A DNA stretch of 56,489 nt from Burkholderiaceae bacterium. GTDB lineage: Bacteria > Pseudomonadota > Gammaproteobacteria > Burkholderiales > Burkholderiaceae. The notes under the pieces were generated by a model. That model had not been told where the DNA came from. It searched no databases and was given only the letters and a program-made list of their open reading frames with translations. The position numbers were made by a program, and so were the translations under genes. Location of the stretch: positions 1 through 56,489 of the forward strand of contig CANFMT010000016.1 in NCBI GenBank assembly GCA_947448415.1. Reading direction: 5' to 3'. The first letter of the stretch is position 1, and each line of letters begins with the position of its first letter. This document shows positions 1-9,400 of this stretch, piece by piece.

Positions 1-37
1 CCATCCTATCGAATTTGATATGTACTACTCCCTGTAA
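1..37 (+). CDS. glnA: Glutamine synthetase, C-terminal end only (partial)
   Basis: From base 2 the frame reads HPIEFDMYYSL and then TAA at 35-37. This matches the conserved C-terminus of type I glutamine synthetase, which ends in HPVEFxxYYS-type sequence. The rest lies outside the window. The position directly before ntrB-ntrC is the classical glnA-ntrBC order, which supports the call despite the short fragment. Confidence 0.8.
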   Translation, partial: HPIEFDMYYSL

Positions 38-51
38 GCGAAGGAGAGAAC

Positions 52-1185
52 TTGAGCGCAGGTCTGTTGCGCAATTCGTTCAAGGGAGCAGCTTCGGCTG
101 CTCCTTTTTTTCCGACATTGCTTGATCAGATGCCTAATGCCATTGTGGTATTTGAGGCGGAGAACCAACAATTGGTCTACGTGAATCCAGCTGCAGAATC
201 AGCTTTGGATCTATCGCGTAAATCACTTGAGGGTCAATCTGTGCATGATTTATTTGGTGATAACGAGGCTCTTAATTACATGATTGACGAGGTAAAACTC
301 GGTCATGTTGCTGCTCAGCGCCAAGAAATGGTTTTGCATTCTCTCCCGGGTAGCATTCATCAGGACTCCATTCCTGCTCACGTTGTCATTGCTTTGCTCG
401 AAGATCCTAAATTACTGATGATGGAATGGTTTCCAATCGATCAACAGTTGCGTAGCGAGCGCGATGAGCGCGTTACACAACAAGTAGAAGCCAACAAGCA
501 GTTAATGCGTAATTTAGCGCATGAAATTAAAAACCCATTGGGTGGTATTCGTGGGGCAGCTCAGCTATTGGAGTTTGAGTTACCCGAAAAAGGTTTGCGT
601 GAATACACGCAAGTCATTATTAAAGAATCAGATCGACTTCAGACTTTGGTTGATCGTCTCTTGGCGCCACATCGCAAGGCTCACGCAAGAGAGCCTTTTA
701 ATGTGCACGAGGCCTTAGAGCGCGTTCGAAGTCTTGTCTTGGCTGAGTTTCCTAAGGGTTTGCGCATTATTCGCAACTACGATACTAGCCTGCCTGATGT
801 CGTGGGCGATCGTGAGCAACTGATTCAGGCCGCTCTCAATATTGTCCACAATGCTGCACAAGCATTATCAGAAGAAATTAAATCCGGCATAGCCCAGATT
901 GAATTAAAAACCCGCGTAGCCCGCTCAGTCACTATTTCAAAGCATCGCTACAAGCTAGCAATGGATTTGCACGTGATTGATAACGGACCTGGTATTCCGG
1001 AAGAAATCAGAGAGCGTATTTTTTTCCCGCTAGTTTCTGGGCGCGAAGGAGGTAGTGGCCTAGGCCTCACCTTAGCGCAAACCTTTGTTCAGCAGCATCA
1101 GGGCTTTATCTCTTGTGAGAGCCGCCCTGGCCGTACCGATTTTCATATTCAAATTCCATACCGTAGGCAGGAGAAAGCATCATGA
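52..1185 (+). CDS. ntrB: Nitrogen regulation sensor histidine kinase NtrB
   Basis: Soluble kinase/phosphatase that, in this family, sets NtrC phosphorylation in response to PII. An N-terminal PAS domain (about residues 22-135) is followed by the H box with LAHEIKNPLGG (His157), an N box ending in HNAAQ (Asn267), a G1 box DNGPGIP (Asp310) and a GGSGLGL box, all intact. There is no membrane segment. The start is a TTG at 52, chosen because AAGGAG at 41-46 lies at good spacing. The next in-frame ATG is at 130 and would give MPNAIVVF. An intrinsic terminator lies within the first codons (separate entry). The last four bases overlap the ntrC start (ATGA), so the two are translationally coupled. 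Confidence 0.92.
   Translation: MSAGLLRNSFKGAASAAPFFPTLLDQMPNAIVVFEAENQQLVYVNPAAESALDLSRKSLEGQSVHDLFGDNEALNYMIDEVKLGHVAAQRQEMVLHSLPGSIHQDSIPAHVVIALLEDPKLLMMEWFPIDQQLRSERDERVTQQVEANKQLMRNLAHEIKNPLGGIRGAAQLLEFELPEKGLREYTQVIIKESDRLQTLVDRLLAPHRKAHAREPFNVHEALERVRSLVLAEFPKGLRIIRNYDTSLPDVVGDREQLIQAALNIVHNAAQALSEEIKSGIAQIELKTRVARSVTISKHRYKLAMDLHVIDNGPGIPEEIRERIFFPLVSGREGGSGLGLTLAQTFVQQHQGFISCESRPGRTDFHIQIPYRRQEKAS
82..111 (+). terminator. Intrinsic terminator inside the 5' end of ntrB
   Basis: The stem GGAGCAGC (85-92) pairs perfectly with GCTGCTCC (97-104) around a UUCG tetraloop closed by C-G. G84, A83 and A82 can extend the stem against the T-run. Seven T residues follow (105-111). It starts 44 nt after the glnA stop and about 30 nt after the ntrB TTG start. 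It is probably the glnA terminator, embedded in ntrB coding sequence. Confidence 0.85.
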
Positions 1186-2633
1186 AACCAATTTGGATCG
1201 TCGACGATGATCAATCCATTCGTTGGGTTTTGGAAAAGGCCTTAGCGCGCGAAAATATTCCGCATAAGAGCTTCTCAAATCCAAATGATGTTCTTAACGC
1301 ATTGGAGAAGGATGCTCCTCAGGTATTGATTTCTGATATTCGCATGCCGCGTGGCAATGGTTTGGATTTGTTGCAGCATGTAAAAGCAACTCATCCAAAT
1401 TTACCTGTCATTATCATGACGGCGTATTCAGATCTTGATTCGGCAGTTTCCTCATTTCAAGGTGGCGCTTTTGAATACCTTACTAAGCCATTTGATGTAG
1501 AAAAGGCTATTGAGCTAATTCACCGAGCAGTAGAGCAGGGTATCCGCAATGATTCTGGCGCCAAAGAGCTAACAGCATGGCGTCAAGATGCATCCGAAAT
1601 CATTGGTCAAGCACCAGCAATGCAGGAAATTTTCCGTGCGATCGGTCGATTGGCGCAGTCCTCAGCAACAGTATTAATTACTGGGGAGTCTGGCACGGGT
1701 AAAGAGTTGGTAGCCCATGCACTACATAAGCACAGCCCATCTGCGAAGGGACCATTTGTATCTCTGAGTACTTCAGCTGTACCAAAGGACTTATTGGAGT
1801 CAGAGTTATTTGGCCATGAGCGTGGCGCATTTCCTGGGGCGCAGACTTTGCGCCGCGGCCGCTTTGAGTTGGCTGATGGTGGAACTTTATTCCTAGGTGA
1901 GGTTGGTGACCTACCTTTTGAGCTGCAGACTAGACTCTTGCGTGTACTCTCTGATGGACATTTTTATCGTATTGGTGGTCAAGACCCTATTAAGGTTAAT
2001 GTTCGTATCATCGCTTCAACCCATCAAAACCTAGATGCCAAAGTAGCCGCTGGATTATTTCGCGAGGATTTGCTCCATCGTTTAAATGTGATTCGCTTGC
2101 GGATGCCTTCATTACGTGAACGTAGCGAAGATATACCAATGCTAGCAAGGCATTTCATGCTCAGCTGTGCTAAATCTCTTGGTGTCGAACCGAAGAAGCT
2201 TTCAGACGAAGTGCTGAAGGAGATGAGTTCTATGCCGTTCTCCGGCAATGTTCGCCAATTAGAGAACTTATGTCATTGGTTAACTGTCATGACGCCAGCC
2301 AATATTATTGGCGTGAGTGATTTACCAGCCGACATCGTTGCTGAGGCTAGTGAGCAACCTGTGATAGTGCATGGCGAATCATCTCCAAGCGTTCCTGGTG
2401 GCGTGAAGCCCTCTTCAACTGACTGGGAAAGTGGTCTAGGGCGCTTAGCTGTCAAGATGCTACAAGATGGCGATAAAGAAGTCTACGATGTGCTCTGCTC
2501 ACGCTTTGAGAAGGCTGTTTTACAAGCTGCTCTGGAAGTGACTCGTGGGCGTCGCGTTGAAGCGGCTCAACGTCTTGGCATTGGGCGCAATACAATCACC
2601 CGTAAGTTGCAGGAACTTGGGATAGATGACTGA
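1182..2633 (+). CDS. ntrC: NtrC-family response regulator with altered AAA+ motifs
   Basis: 483 residues in the NtrC order: receiver (phospho-acceptor Asp52 in LISDIRMP, conserved MTAYSD and LTKPFD), central AAA+ domain and C-terminal Fis-type helix-turn-helix (about 440-480, ending in GIGRNTITRKLQELGI). Walker A GESGTGKE (168-175) and the arginine-finger region FREDLLHRLN (about 293) are normal. Two catalytic motifs are not: the sigma-54 contact loop reads GAFPGA (215-220) instead of GAFTGA, and Walker B reads GGTLFLGEVGD with Gly239 in place of the usual Asp. WPGNVRQLEN reads FSGNVRQLEN. The protein may still be phosphorylated and bind DNA, but conventional sigma-54 activation is doubtful. 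Overlaps ntrB by 4 nt and the xth start by 8 nt. Confidence 0.9.
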   Translation: MKPIWIVDDDQSIRWVLEKALARENIPHKSFSNPNDVLNALEKDAPQVLISDIRMPRGNGLDLLQHVKATHPNLPVIIMTAYSDLDSAVSSFQGGAFEYLTKPFDVEKAIELIHRAVEQGIRNDSGAKELTAWRQDASEIIGQAPAMQEIFRAIGRLAQSSATVLITGESGTGKELVAHALHKHSPSAKGPFVSLSTSAVPKDLLESELFGHERGAFPGAQTLRRGRFELADGGTLFLGEVGDLPFELQTRLLRVLSDGHFYRIGGQDPIKVNVRIIASTHQNLDAKVAAGLFREDLLHRLNVIRLRMPSLRERSEDIPMLARHFMLSCAKSLGVEPKKLSDEVLKEMSSMPFSGNVRQLENLCHWLTVMTPANIIGVSDLPADIVAEASEQPVIVHGESSPSVPGGVKPSSTDWESGLGRLAVKMLQDGDKEVYDVLCSRFEKAVLQAALEVTRGRRVEAAQRLGIGRNTITRKLQELGIDD

Positions 2634-3474
2634 TTCAATACGAATTGCAGCATGGAATGTGAACTCTTTAAAAGTTCGCCTTCCTCATGTTCTTCGTTGG
2701 TTGCAAGATCAGGAGCAGGCAAAGATGCCCATTGATGGTCTTTGCTTACAAGAACTCAAGCTGACAGATGATAAATACCCACATCAAGAGTTAGAGGATG
2801 CAGGGTATCTGAGCTTAGCGGCTGGGCAAAAGACTTACAACGGTGTGGCCATCATTGTTCGTAAGGCTGCATTGGCTCCCATAGCTTCTGACGCGGCAAC
2901 TACTTTTTTAAAAGCTACCCGAAATATCCCTGATTTTGTAGATGAGCAACAGCGTATTTTGGCGGCAACCATTCCGTTTGCAGGTATGCAACCCGTGCGC
3001 TTAGTTTCTGCATACTTTCCAAACGGCCAATCCCCAGATAGTGATAAATTTGTTTACAAACTCAGTTGGCTCAAGGCTCTGCATACTTGGTTGGAGAAAG
3101 AGCTTGAACAGAACTCTCGCCTAGCGTTACTGGGTGACTTCAATATCGCCCCAACCGATGAAGATGTACATGACCCCAAAGCTTGGGAAGGGCAGAACTT
3201 GGTATCGCCACTAGAGCGAGATGCATTTCAGGGGCTAATCAAGCTTGGCTTGAGCGACTCATTCAGAATGTTTGAGCAAGCTCCCAAAACCTACAGCTGG
3301 TGGGACTACCGTATGATGGGCTTTAGAAGAAATCATGGCATGCGTATTGACCACATCCTCTTAAGTGATGCTCTTAAGGAAAAATGCAGCGCCAGCCTGG
3401 TAGATAAGGAGCCTAGGGCCTGGGAGCAGCCATCAGATCATGCCCCGGTGATAGCGCAGATCAAAAAGTCTTAA
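2626..3474 (+). CDS. xth: Exodeoxyribonuclease III
   Basis: Class II AP endonuclease and 3'-5' exonuclease of base excision repair. The 282-residue length and motifs fit ExoIII: an N-terminal AAWNVNSLK strand, the metal-binding Glu in LQELKL, YNGVAI, the GDFNIAPTDEDVHDP block, RIDHILLSD and the catalytic SDHAPV near the C-terminus. No motif is missing. The ATG at 2626 overlaps the 3' end of ntrC by 8 nt, so it is probably read from the same transcript. It is followed by a 55-bp gap holding repeats ahead of the efflux operon. Confidence 0.93.
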   Translation: MTDSIRIAAWNVNSLKVRLPHVLRWLQDQEQAKMPIDGLCLQELKLTDDKYPHQELEDAGYLSLAAGQKTYNGVAIIVRKAALAPIASDAATTFLKATRNIPDFVDEQQRILAATIPFAGMQPVRLVSAYFPNGQSPDSDKFVYKLSWLKALHTWLEKELEQNSRLALLGDFNIAPTDEDVHDPKAWEGQNLVSPLERDAFQGLIKLGLSDSFRMFEQAPKTYSWWDYRMMGFRRNHGMRIDHILLSDALKEKCSASLVDKEPRAWEQPSDHAPVIAQIKKS

Positions 3475-3481
3475 TATAGTG

Positions 3482-3529
3482 ATCAAGAGCCCCTTGATGA
3501 ATCAGTTGCTAGTGAAATTAGCCCCTTGA
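3482..3529. repeat. Direct and inverted repeats ahead of the RND efflux operon
   Basis: The decamer AGCCCCTTGA occurs at 3488-3497 and again at 3520-3529, exactly 32 bp apart, about three helical turns. The first copy also takes part in an inverted repeat, ATCAAG (3482-3487) with CTTGAT (3493-3498). The second copy ends directly at the ATG of the first efflux gene. No T-run follows, so a terminator is unlikely. An operator is possible, but no regulator gene is adjacent. Confidence 0.4.
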
Positions 3530-5203
3530 ATGCCATTCTTTAGAAAATTGATTCCATATTTATTAATAGCTGCCAGCACTGTGATCCTGGCTGGCTGTTT
3601 AATGGTGGGGCCAGATTACTCTAGGCCACCAGTTAAGGCGGTTGATCAATATCAATCCACAACCCAAACTGAATTCACGGAATCTTTGGGTGAAAATTCC
3701 AATAAGATTTTGGATCCGGTGGAGTGGTGGAAGAGCTTTAATGATCCCACTCTCAATGCTTTGCTAAAACAAGCAACTTTGCAAAACCTAAATTTGCAAC
3801 AAACTGCTCTGCGTATCTATCAATTACAGGCGCAATTAGGTGTGAGTGAGGGTGCATTTTTACCATCCGCTAACTTAAGCGCTTCATATTCCAATAATAG
3901 AAATAGCGCAATCCAAGAAGCGATTAATGATTCCAATAATTTGGTATCTAGAAATGCTTTAATCCAGGTGAGCTGGGAATTAGATTTTTGGGGTAAGAAC
4001 CGTCGCGGCATTCAGAGTTCATTGACTTCCTATCTATCTGGTGTGGCTGCTTATTACTCGGCTGACGTCTCTTTAACTGCGGATGTTGCTAACACCTATA
4101 TCAATATACGTAACTATGAAGAGCTAATTACAGTCGCTAAAACTAACCTAGAGTTACAAAAAGAAAGTTTGCGCATTGCTGGCGCTCGTTATAAGTATGG
4201 CGCTACATCGATGCTGGATTTAAGTCAAGCACAAGCACAATACGAGCAGACCAAAGCTCAGATTCCTGGCTTGATTGCTAACTTAAGAAAAAATCAACAC
4301 GCCATGAGCATTCTCTTAGGTGAGCCTCCAGACTATTACGAAAAGACTTATGGAAAGACCAAGGGTACTCTTAAACCTCCGGTCGAGTTGGGCGTTGGCA
4401 TGCCAAGAGATTTATTGCGTCGTCGCCCTGATGTCCTGCAGGCTGAATTTGATGCGGCCTCTAAATCTGCACTAATTGGCGTCAATAAGGCACAACTCTT
4501 CCCAACCTTTACGCTGGGCGGTACTTTTGGTTACTCCAACTCTAATTATGGAAATTTAACTTCAGCCAATTTATTTAGTTGGGGCAATAGCTCTTCTGGC
4601 GTAACAGCTGGGTTGTACTTACCACTTTTCTATCGGGGTGCGATTGTGGATCAAGTTCGAGTGCAAGATGCTATTTTCCAGCAAAGCCTCTTGGCTTATC
4701 AGAACTTAGTCTTAAATGCCCAGAAAGAAGTTGAAGACTCACTCATCACTATTTCCACTACCAAGAGCTCTAAAGAGGATTTAAGTCGAGGTGTTGTTGC
4801 GGCACAAAGTGCTGCAGATTTAGCGCTTGAGCGTTACAAGGCTGGACAGAATGACTACACCACAGTCATCACTGCGCAGCAATCCCTTTTAAATATCCAA
4901 AACTCGTTAGTGCAAACTTCATCAAACGAGCTCATCGGCTATGTAGGGGCATTTAAAGCTCTGGGTGGAGGTTGGTCTGCTGATATGAATCCTCCTAAGT
5001 TACCGGACGAGATGATTGCAGATATGACTGACCGTACAGATTGGGGTTCTGTTCTTACTAGGGCTGGTGATCCTCTAACAGTGAAGGCCGGCAAGTTTTT
5101 GGTAGATGCCCCAGATCCGTCTAAACCTGTACAAACTACCGTTCCAGCTAAATCCAATACCCCTACAACTACTCCGCCGACCCAGGGAAGTGCTGCGCCA
5201 TGA
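3530..5203 (+). CDS. RND efflux outer-membrane lipoprotein (OprM/NodT family)
   Basis: Outer-membrane channel of a tripartite pump. A lipoprotein signal peptide ends in LAGC with Cys23 as the lipidated residue, followed by the family signature VGPDYSRPP. Two OEP repeats cover the body (about 65-270 and 285-480), including WELDFWGKNRR and the conserved LRRRPDVLQAE segment. The 557-residue length is somewhat long because of a Pro/Thr-rich tail after about residue 500. A stop codon lies directly before the ATG at 3530, so no upstream start is possible; the ribosome site is weak. The stop overlaps the adaptor start by 4 nt. The exported substrate cannot be read from sequence. Confidence 0.9.
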   Translation: MPFFRKLIPYLLIAASTVILAGCLMVGPDYSRPPVKAVDQYQSTTQTEFTESLGENSNKILDPVEWWKSFNDPTLNALLKQATLQNLNLQQTALRIYQLQAQLGVSEGAFLPSANLSASYSNNRNSAIQEAINDSNNLVSRNALIQVSWELDFWGKNRRGIQSSLTSYLSGVAAYYSADVSLTADVANTYINIRNYEELITVAKTNLELQKESLRIAGARYKYGATSMLDLSQAQAQYEQTKAQIPGLIANLRKNQHAMSILLGEPPDYYEKTYGKTKGTLKPPVELGVGMPRDLLRRRPDVLQAEFDAASKSALIGVNKAQLFPTFTLGGTFGYSNSNYGNLTSANLFSWGNSSSGVTAGLYLPLFYRGAIVDQVRVQDAIFQQSLLAYQNLVLNAQKEVEDSLITISTTKSSKEDLSRGVVAAQSAADLALERYKAGQNDYTTVITAQQSLLNIQNSLVQTSSNELIGYVGAFKALGGGWSADMNPPKLPDEMIADMTDRTDWGSVLTRAGDPLTVKAGKFLVDAPDPSKPVQTTVPAKSNTPTTTPPTQGSAAP

Positions 5204-6453
5204 ATGATATTTTAATAAAAGCCAAACTTTTTCTGACTCCCTTATGGAATCGTTGTGCGGCCCTATGGAGTTCCTTATTGGTGAGATGGAATTGCCTGTT
5301 AGAAAAGTTAAGCACGGTTGAGATACCTATTCTCAAAAAGAAACTTTCACCTAGAAACATTGGCATATCTTTATTGGTTATATTTGCCTTAATTGTGCTG
5401 ATTTGTGTGAAGTCTTGCGGTAAAGACGTAAAGCGAGCGCCAACACCAGTTACAACAGCATTGCCACTTTCTCAAGAGATACGAAGTTTTGCAACGTTTG
5501 ACGGTTTGGTTGATCCATACCTGACTGTCAATCTGGATGCCCGGGTTAAGGGCTATCTCACTAAGATTGGGTTTGCAGATGGCGCCATGGTGAAGAAGGG
5601 CGATCTTCTGTTTGTAATTGAACAAGATACCTACATTCAAGAGGTGAAGTTAAAGCAAGCAATTTATAACGAGGCAAAGATTGAGTATGGCCGTCAAAAA
5701 TCTTTGCTCAAGGAAAATGCAACCTCTCAGGCAGCTGTTGATAAAGCCTTATCTCAATATCAACAAGCAGAAGCTAATCTAACCCTTGCAAAAATTAATT
5801 TGGGATATACAGAGATTAGGGCGCCTTTTGATGGATTGATGGGAAGGCATTTATTAGATGTCGGTACCTATTTAGATACCACTTCTAAAGGGGTGCAGCT
5901 TTCTACTATCCAACAAATCTCACCAATATACGTTTACTTCTCTATTAATGAGAGAGACTTTTTGAAGTTCACCAAGGGCACCAATCAAAACGAAGACCGT
6001 AAGTCTGAGGTCAATAAATTGCCTATATTCGTTGGGCTGCAAAGTGAGCTTGGATATCCGCATGAAGGTATTTTGGATTACGCCGCCAATTTAATTTCGA
6101 CTAACACAGGATCTTTACAGTTACGGGCAATCTTAAAAAATGAGAATTATGAGTTAATTCCTGGTTTATATGCTCATGTTATGGCTCAGTATGGTGAGCC
6201 TAGACAGGCTTTATTGCTCCCAAGAACTGCTGTCATGACTGATCAAGTAGGTGATTACGTCTATGTTTTGGATGATGCAATGCGCGCACAACGTCAGGAC
6301 ATTGCCTTGGGTCAGCGCTTTGAGAAATATGTAGAGATCACAAAAGGTTTGACTGCCGATAGTAAAGTGGTGGTCAATGGATTTATTAATTTAAGTATTA
6401 ATCAGATAGCAAGCCCTACAGAAGTTAAGCTTGAGCCAATGCTGACGCGATAA
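5200..6453 (+). CDS. RND efflux periplasmic adaptor (MFP family)
   Basis: Adaptor joining the inner-membrane pump to the outer-membrane channel. It has the HlyD/AcrA pattern: beta-barrel entry VDPYLTVNLDARVKGYL, a lipoyl half-motif with DGAMVKKGDLLFVI, an alpha-hairpin (about 150-210), then IRAPFDGLMGRHLLDVG and a C-terminal membrane-proximal domain. It is anchored by one transmembrane helix (about 54-70) rather than a lipobox. About 53 residues precede that helix, longer than in AcrA or MexA. The start at 5200 overlaps the previous stop (ATGA); a later start would remove much of the extension but has no better support. Confidence 0.9.
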   Translation: MNDILIKAKLFLTPLWNRCAALWSSLLVRWNCLLEKLSTVEIPILKKKLSPRNIGISLLVIFALIVLICVKSCGKDVKRAPTPVTTALPLSQEIRSFATFDGLVDPYLTVNLDARVKGYLTKIGFADGAMVKKGDLLFVIEQDTYIQEVKLKQAIYNEAKIEYGRQKSLLKENATSQAAVDKALSQYQQAEANLTLAKINLGYTEIRAPFDGLMGRHLLDVGTYLDTTSKGVQLSTIQQISPIYVYFSINERDFLKFTKGTNQNEDRKSEVNKLPIFVGLQSELGYPHEGILDYAANLISTNTGSLQLRAILKNENYELIPGLYAHVMAQYGEPRQALLLPRTAVMTDQVGDYVYVLDDAMRAQRQDIALGQRFEKYVEITKGLTADSKVVVNGFINLSINQIASPTEVKLEPMLTR

Positions 6454-6455
6454 AC

Positions 6456-9400
6456 ATGCTATCTAAATTTTTTATCGAACGGCCAGTATTGGCCAATGTG
6501 ATTGCTCTGATCATGCTATTGATCGGAGCGGTATCGATATTTGGCTTGCCGATTGCTCAGTACCCCAATATCGTTCCGCCTACTATTCAAGTAAGCGCTA
6601 GATACCCAGGCGCTAGTGCCACCCTGGTGCAGCAATTGGTTGCCAGTAATATTGAAACCCAGGTTAATGGCGTAGATGGCATGCTCTATATGGAGTCTGC
6701 ATCCACCAATGACGGAAATTACACCCTCACTGTTACCTTTAAGGTTGGCACTGACCCTGATTTGGCTCAGGTCAATGTGCAAAACCGAGTGGCCATTGCC
6801 ATTCCTTCTTTGCCTCAGGCAGTGCAAAAGCAGGGTGTCACAACAAAAACTCAGTCGACTGCGATTTTGCAGTTCGTTACATTAACTTCATCCAACCCAG
6901 AACATGATGGTTTGTTTTTAAGTAACTTGGCAAACTTGAAGTTACAACAGCGCTTAGCGCGATTACCGGGCGTAGCGGCAGCCAATGTGTTTGGTGTAGG
7001 AAATTACAGTATGCGAGTTTGGCTTGATCCTGCCCAACTCAAGATGCGAAATCTAGCGCCAAGTGATGTTATTGCAGTTATTAATAAACAAAACGTACTG
7101 CTTACAGCCGGTCAGATTGGTGCTCCACCAACCCCGATGGGTCAAGATTTTCAGCTGACGCTAAATGTCACTAGCGCCATGACTACTCCTGAGCAGTTCG
7201 GCAAGATTGTGGTGAAGACTGGTAGCAAATCCGATATTACATACTTACGAGATATTGCTCGTATCGAGATGGGAAGTCAGAACTATAGTCAATTCTTCAA
7301 GATTGATGAAAGACCTGCAGGCGGTATCGCCATCTATCAAATGCCTGGCGCCAATGCGATTGCAACCGCACAAGCAGTCCAAGATGAGATGAAGAGTATC
7401 GCCAAGACACTGCCAAAAGAAGTGTCTTGGGCCATTCCATTTGATACCACGATGTTTGTTCAGGCCTCTATTCATGAGGTTTATAAAACCCTGTATGAGG
7501 CCGGTATCTTAGTTTTACTTGTGATTATGATTTTCTTGCAGAACTGGCGTGCCACGCTAGTTCCCGCAACAACAGTACCAGTAACGATTATTGGCGCATT
7601 TGCTTGTATGGCTGCTCTAGGCTTCTCGATTAACTTGCTCACCTTGTTTGCCATTGTTTTATGTATTGGTATCGTGGTGGATGATGCGATTGTGGTGGTA
7701 GAGGCCGTTTCAAAGAAGGTGGAGGAGGGTGAAGAGCCTAAGCAGGGTGCAATTGATGCTATGACTGCTTTGATGGGTCCGATCATTGGTATTACCTTAG
7801 TATTGATGGCAGTGTTTATTCCTGCATCATTTATTGCAGGCATTACTGGGCAGATGTATCGTCAGTTTGCTTTGGTAATTGCGGCAACGGCTTTAATCAG
7901 CGGTATTAATGCGATCACTTTAAAGCCAACTCAGTCAGCACAGTATTTGAAGCCGATTGATCGCAATGCAGTAAAAAATAAATTCTATCAAAAATTTGAT
8001 GTGTATTTCAACCGTTTAGCAACATGGTATGAGCACAAGATAGAAAGTCTGATGAAGAATCGAGCGAAGGCCTCGATGACGGGTATTGCAATTATTATCG
8101 CTTCCCTTACTGGATTGATGTTTGTCCCCTCAGGCTTTATCCCAAATGAAGATCAAGGTTATTTAGTAGTTTCAACTACATTGCCCGATGCTGCCTCACT
8201 GCAGCGAACAGAAGAGGGAATGAAAAAAGCAGTAGAGGTGATTAAGAAGGTTCCTGGTGTGGAAACAGTTGTGGTGATTGGCGGCATTAACCTATTGAAT
8301 AACAGCAGCTCACAATCCAATACGGGTGGTTTATATGTGATCATGAAGAAGTGGGAAGATCGTGGCAAAGGTGAGGGCCTTCGAGAGATCTATAACAATA
8401 TGAATGAAGGGCTCAAGCAAGTTCAAGAGCTCAAGTCATTTGTACTCTTGCCACCAGCAATTCCTGGCTTGGGTCTTTCGGGCGGTTTTGAGATGCGACT
8501 TATGCTCACTGATAGTAGCAACAATTTCGCTAAGTTAGATGCTGCTACTCAGGCCTTCATTGCTGAAGCGCAAAAACAGCCTGAGATCATGATGGCCTTC
8601 ACGCCATTTCAGAATAATGTTCCTCAACTGCAACTTAGCTTCAATGTAGGAAGGGCTGAAACATTTGGTGTCGATATTGGCGATGCCTATGATGTTTTGC
8701 AATCCTATCTTGGATCTTCTTATGTCAATCAATTCTTTAAATATGGGCAAACTTACCAAGTCTATGTTCAGGCTGATGGAAAGTATCGTAATGCTATTGA
8801 GCAGGTAAACCGCCTGTACGTAAAAAATAAGACTGGCAATATGGTTCCTCTTGGATCTTTTATTGACGTTAAAGAAACTACTGGACCTGCATTTGCCTCA
8901 CAGTTCCAGCTTTACCCATCTGCTGCCGTCCTTGGCGCAGCTGCTGATGGTTATAGCTCTGGACAGGCCATGAAGGCTCTTGATGCTGTAGCAGCCAAGA
9001 CTTTGCCAGATGGTGTCACATATCAGTGGGCCGGCATGTCTTACCAAGAGAATTTGGTGGGGAACACTGTCATTTTGATTTTTGCGCTATCAATCCTATT
9101 GGTGTATTTAGTGCTTGCAGCGCAGTATGAGACCTGGGTGGCTCCACTTGCTGTTCTCACTGCTGTACCACTCTCCTTATCGGGAACAGTATTGGCTTTA
9201 TTGTTGACTGGTTTATCAAATAATATTTATGTGCAGATTGGCTTGGTTTTAATGATTGCCTTGTCTTGCAAGAACTCAATTTTGATTGTTGAGGTCGCTA
9301 TTGAATGTAGACATAAGGGTATGAGTTTTGTTGATGCCGCTCTAGAAGCATCAAGAGAGCGCTTTAGACCAATCGTGATGACATCGATCGCATTTATTTT

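Noticed and set aside
7481..7843. 120-codon frame opposite the RND pump gene
   Set aside because: Rich in Thr, Ile and Ala because it mirrors membrane-helix codons; not a gene.
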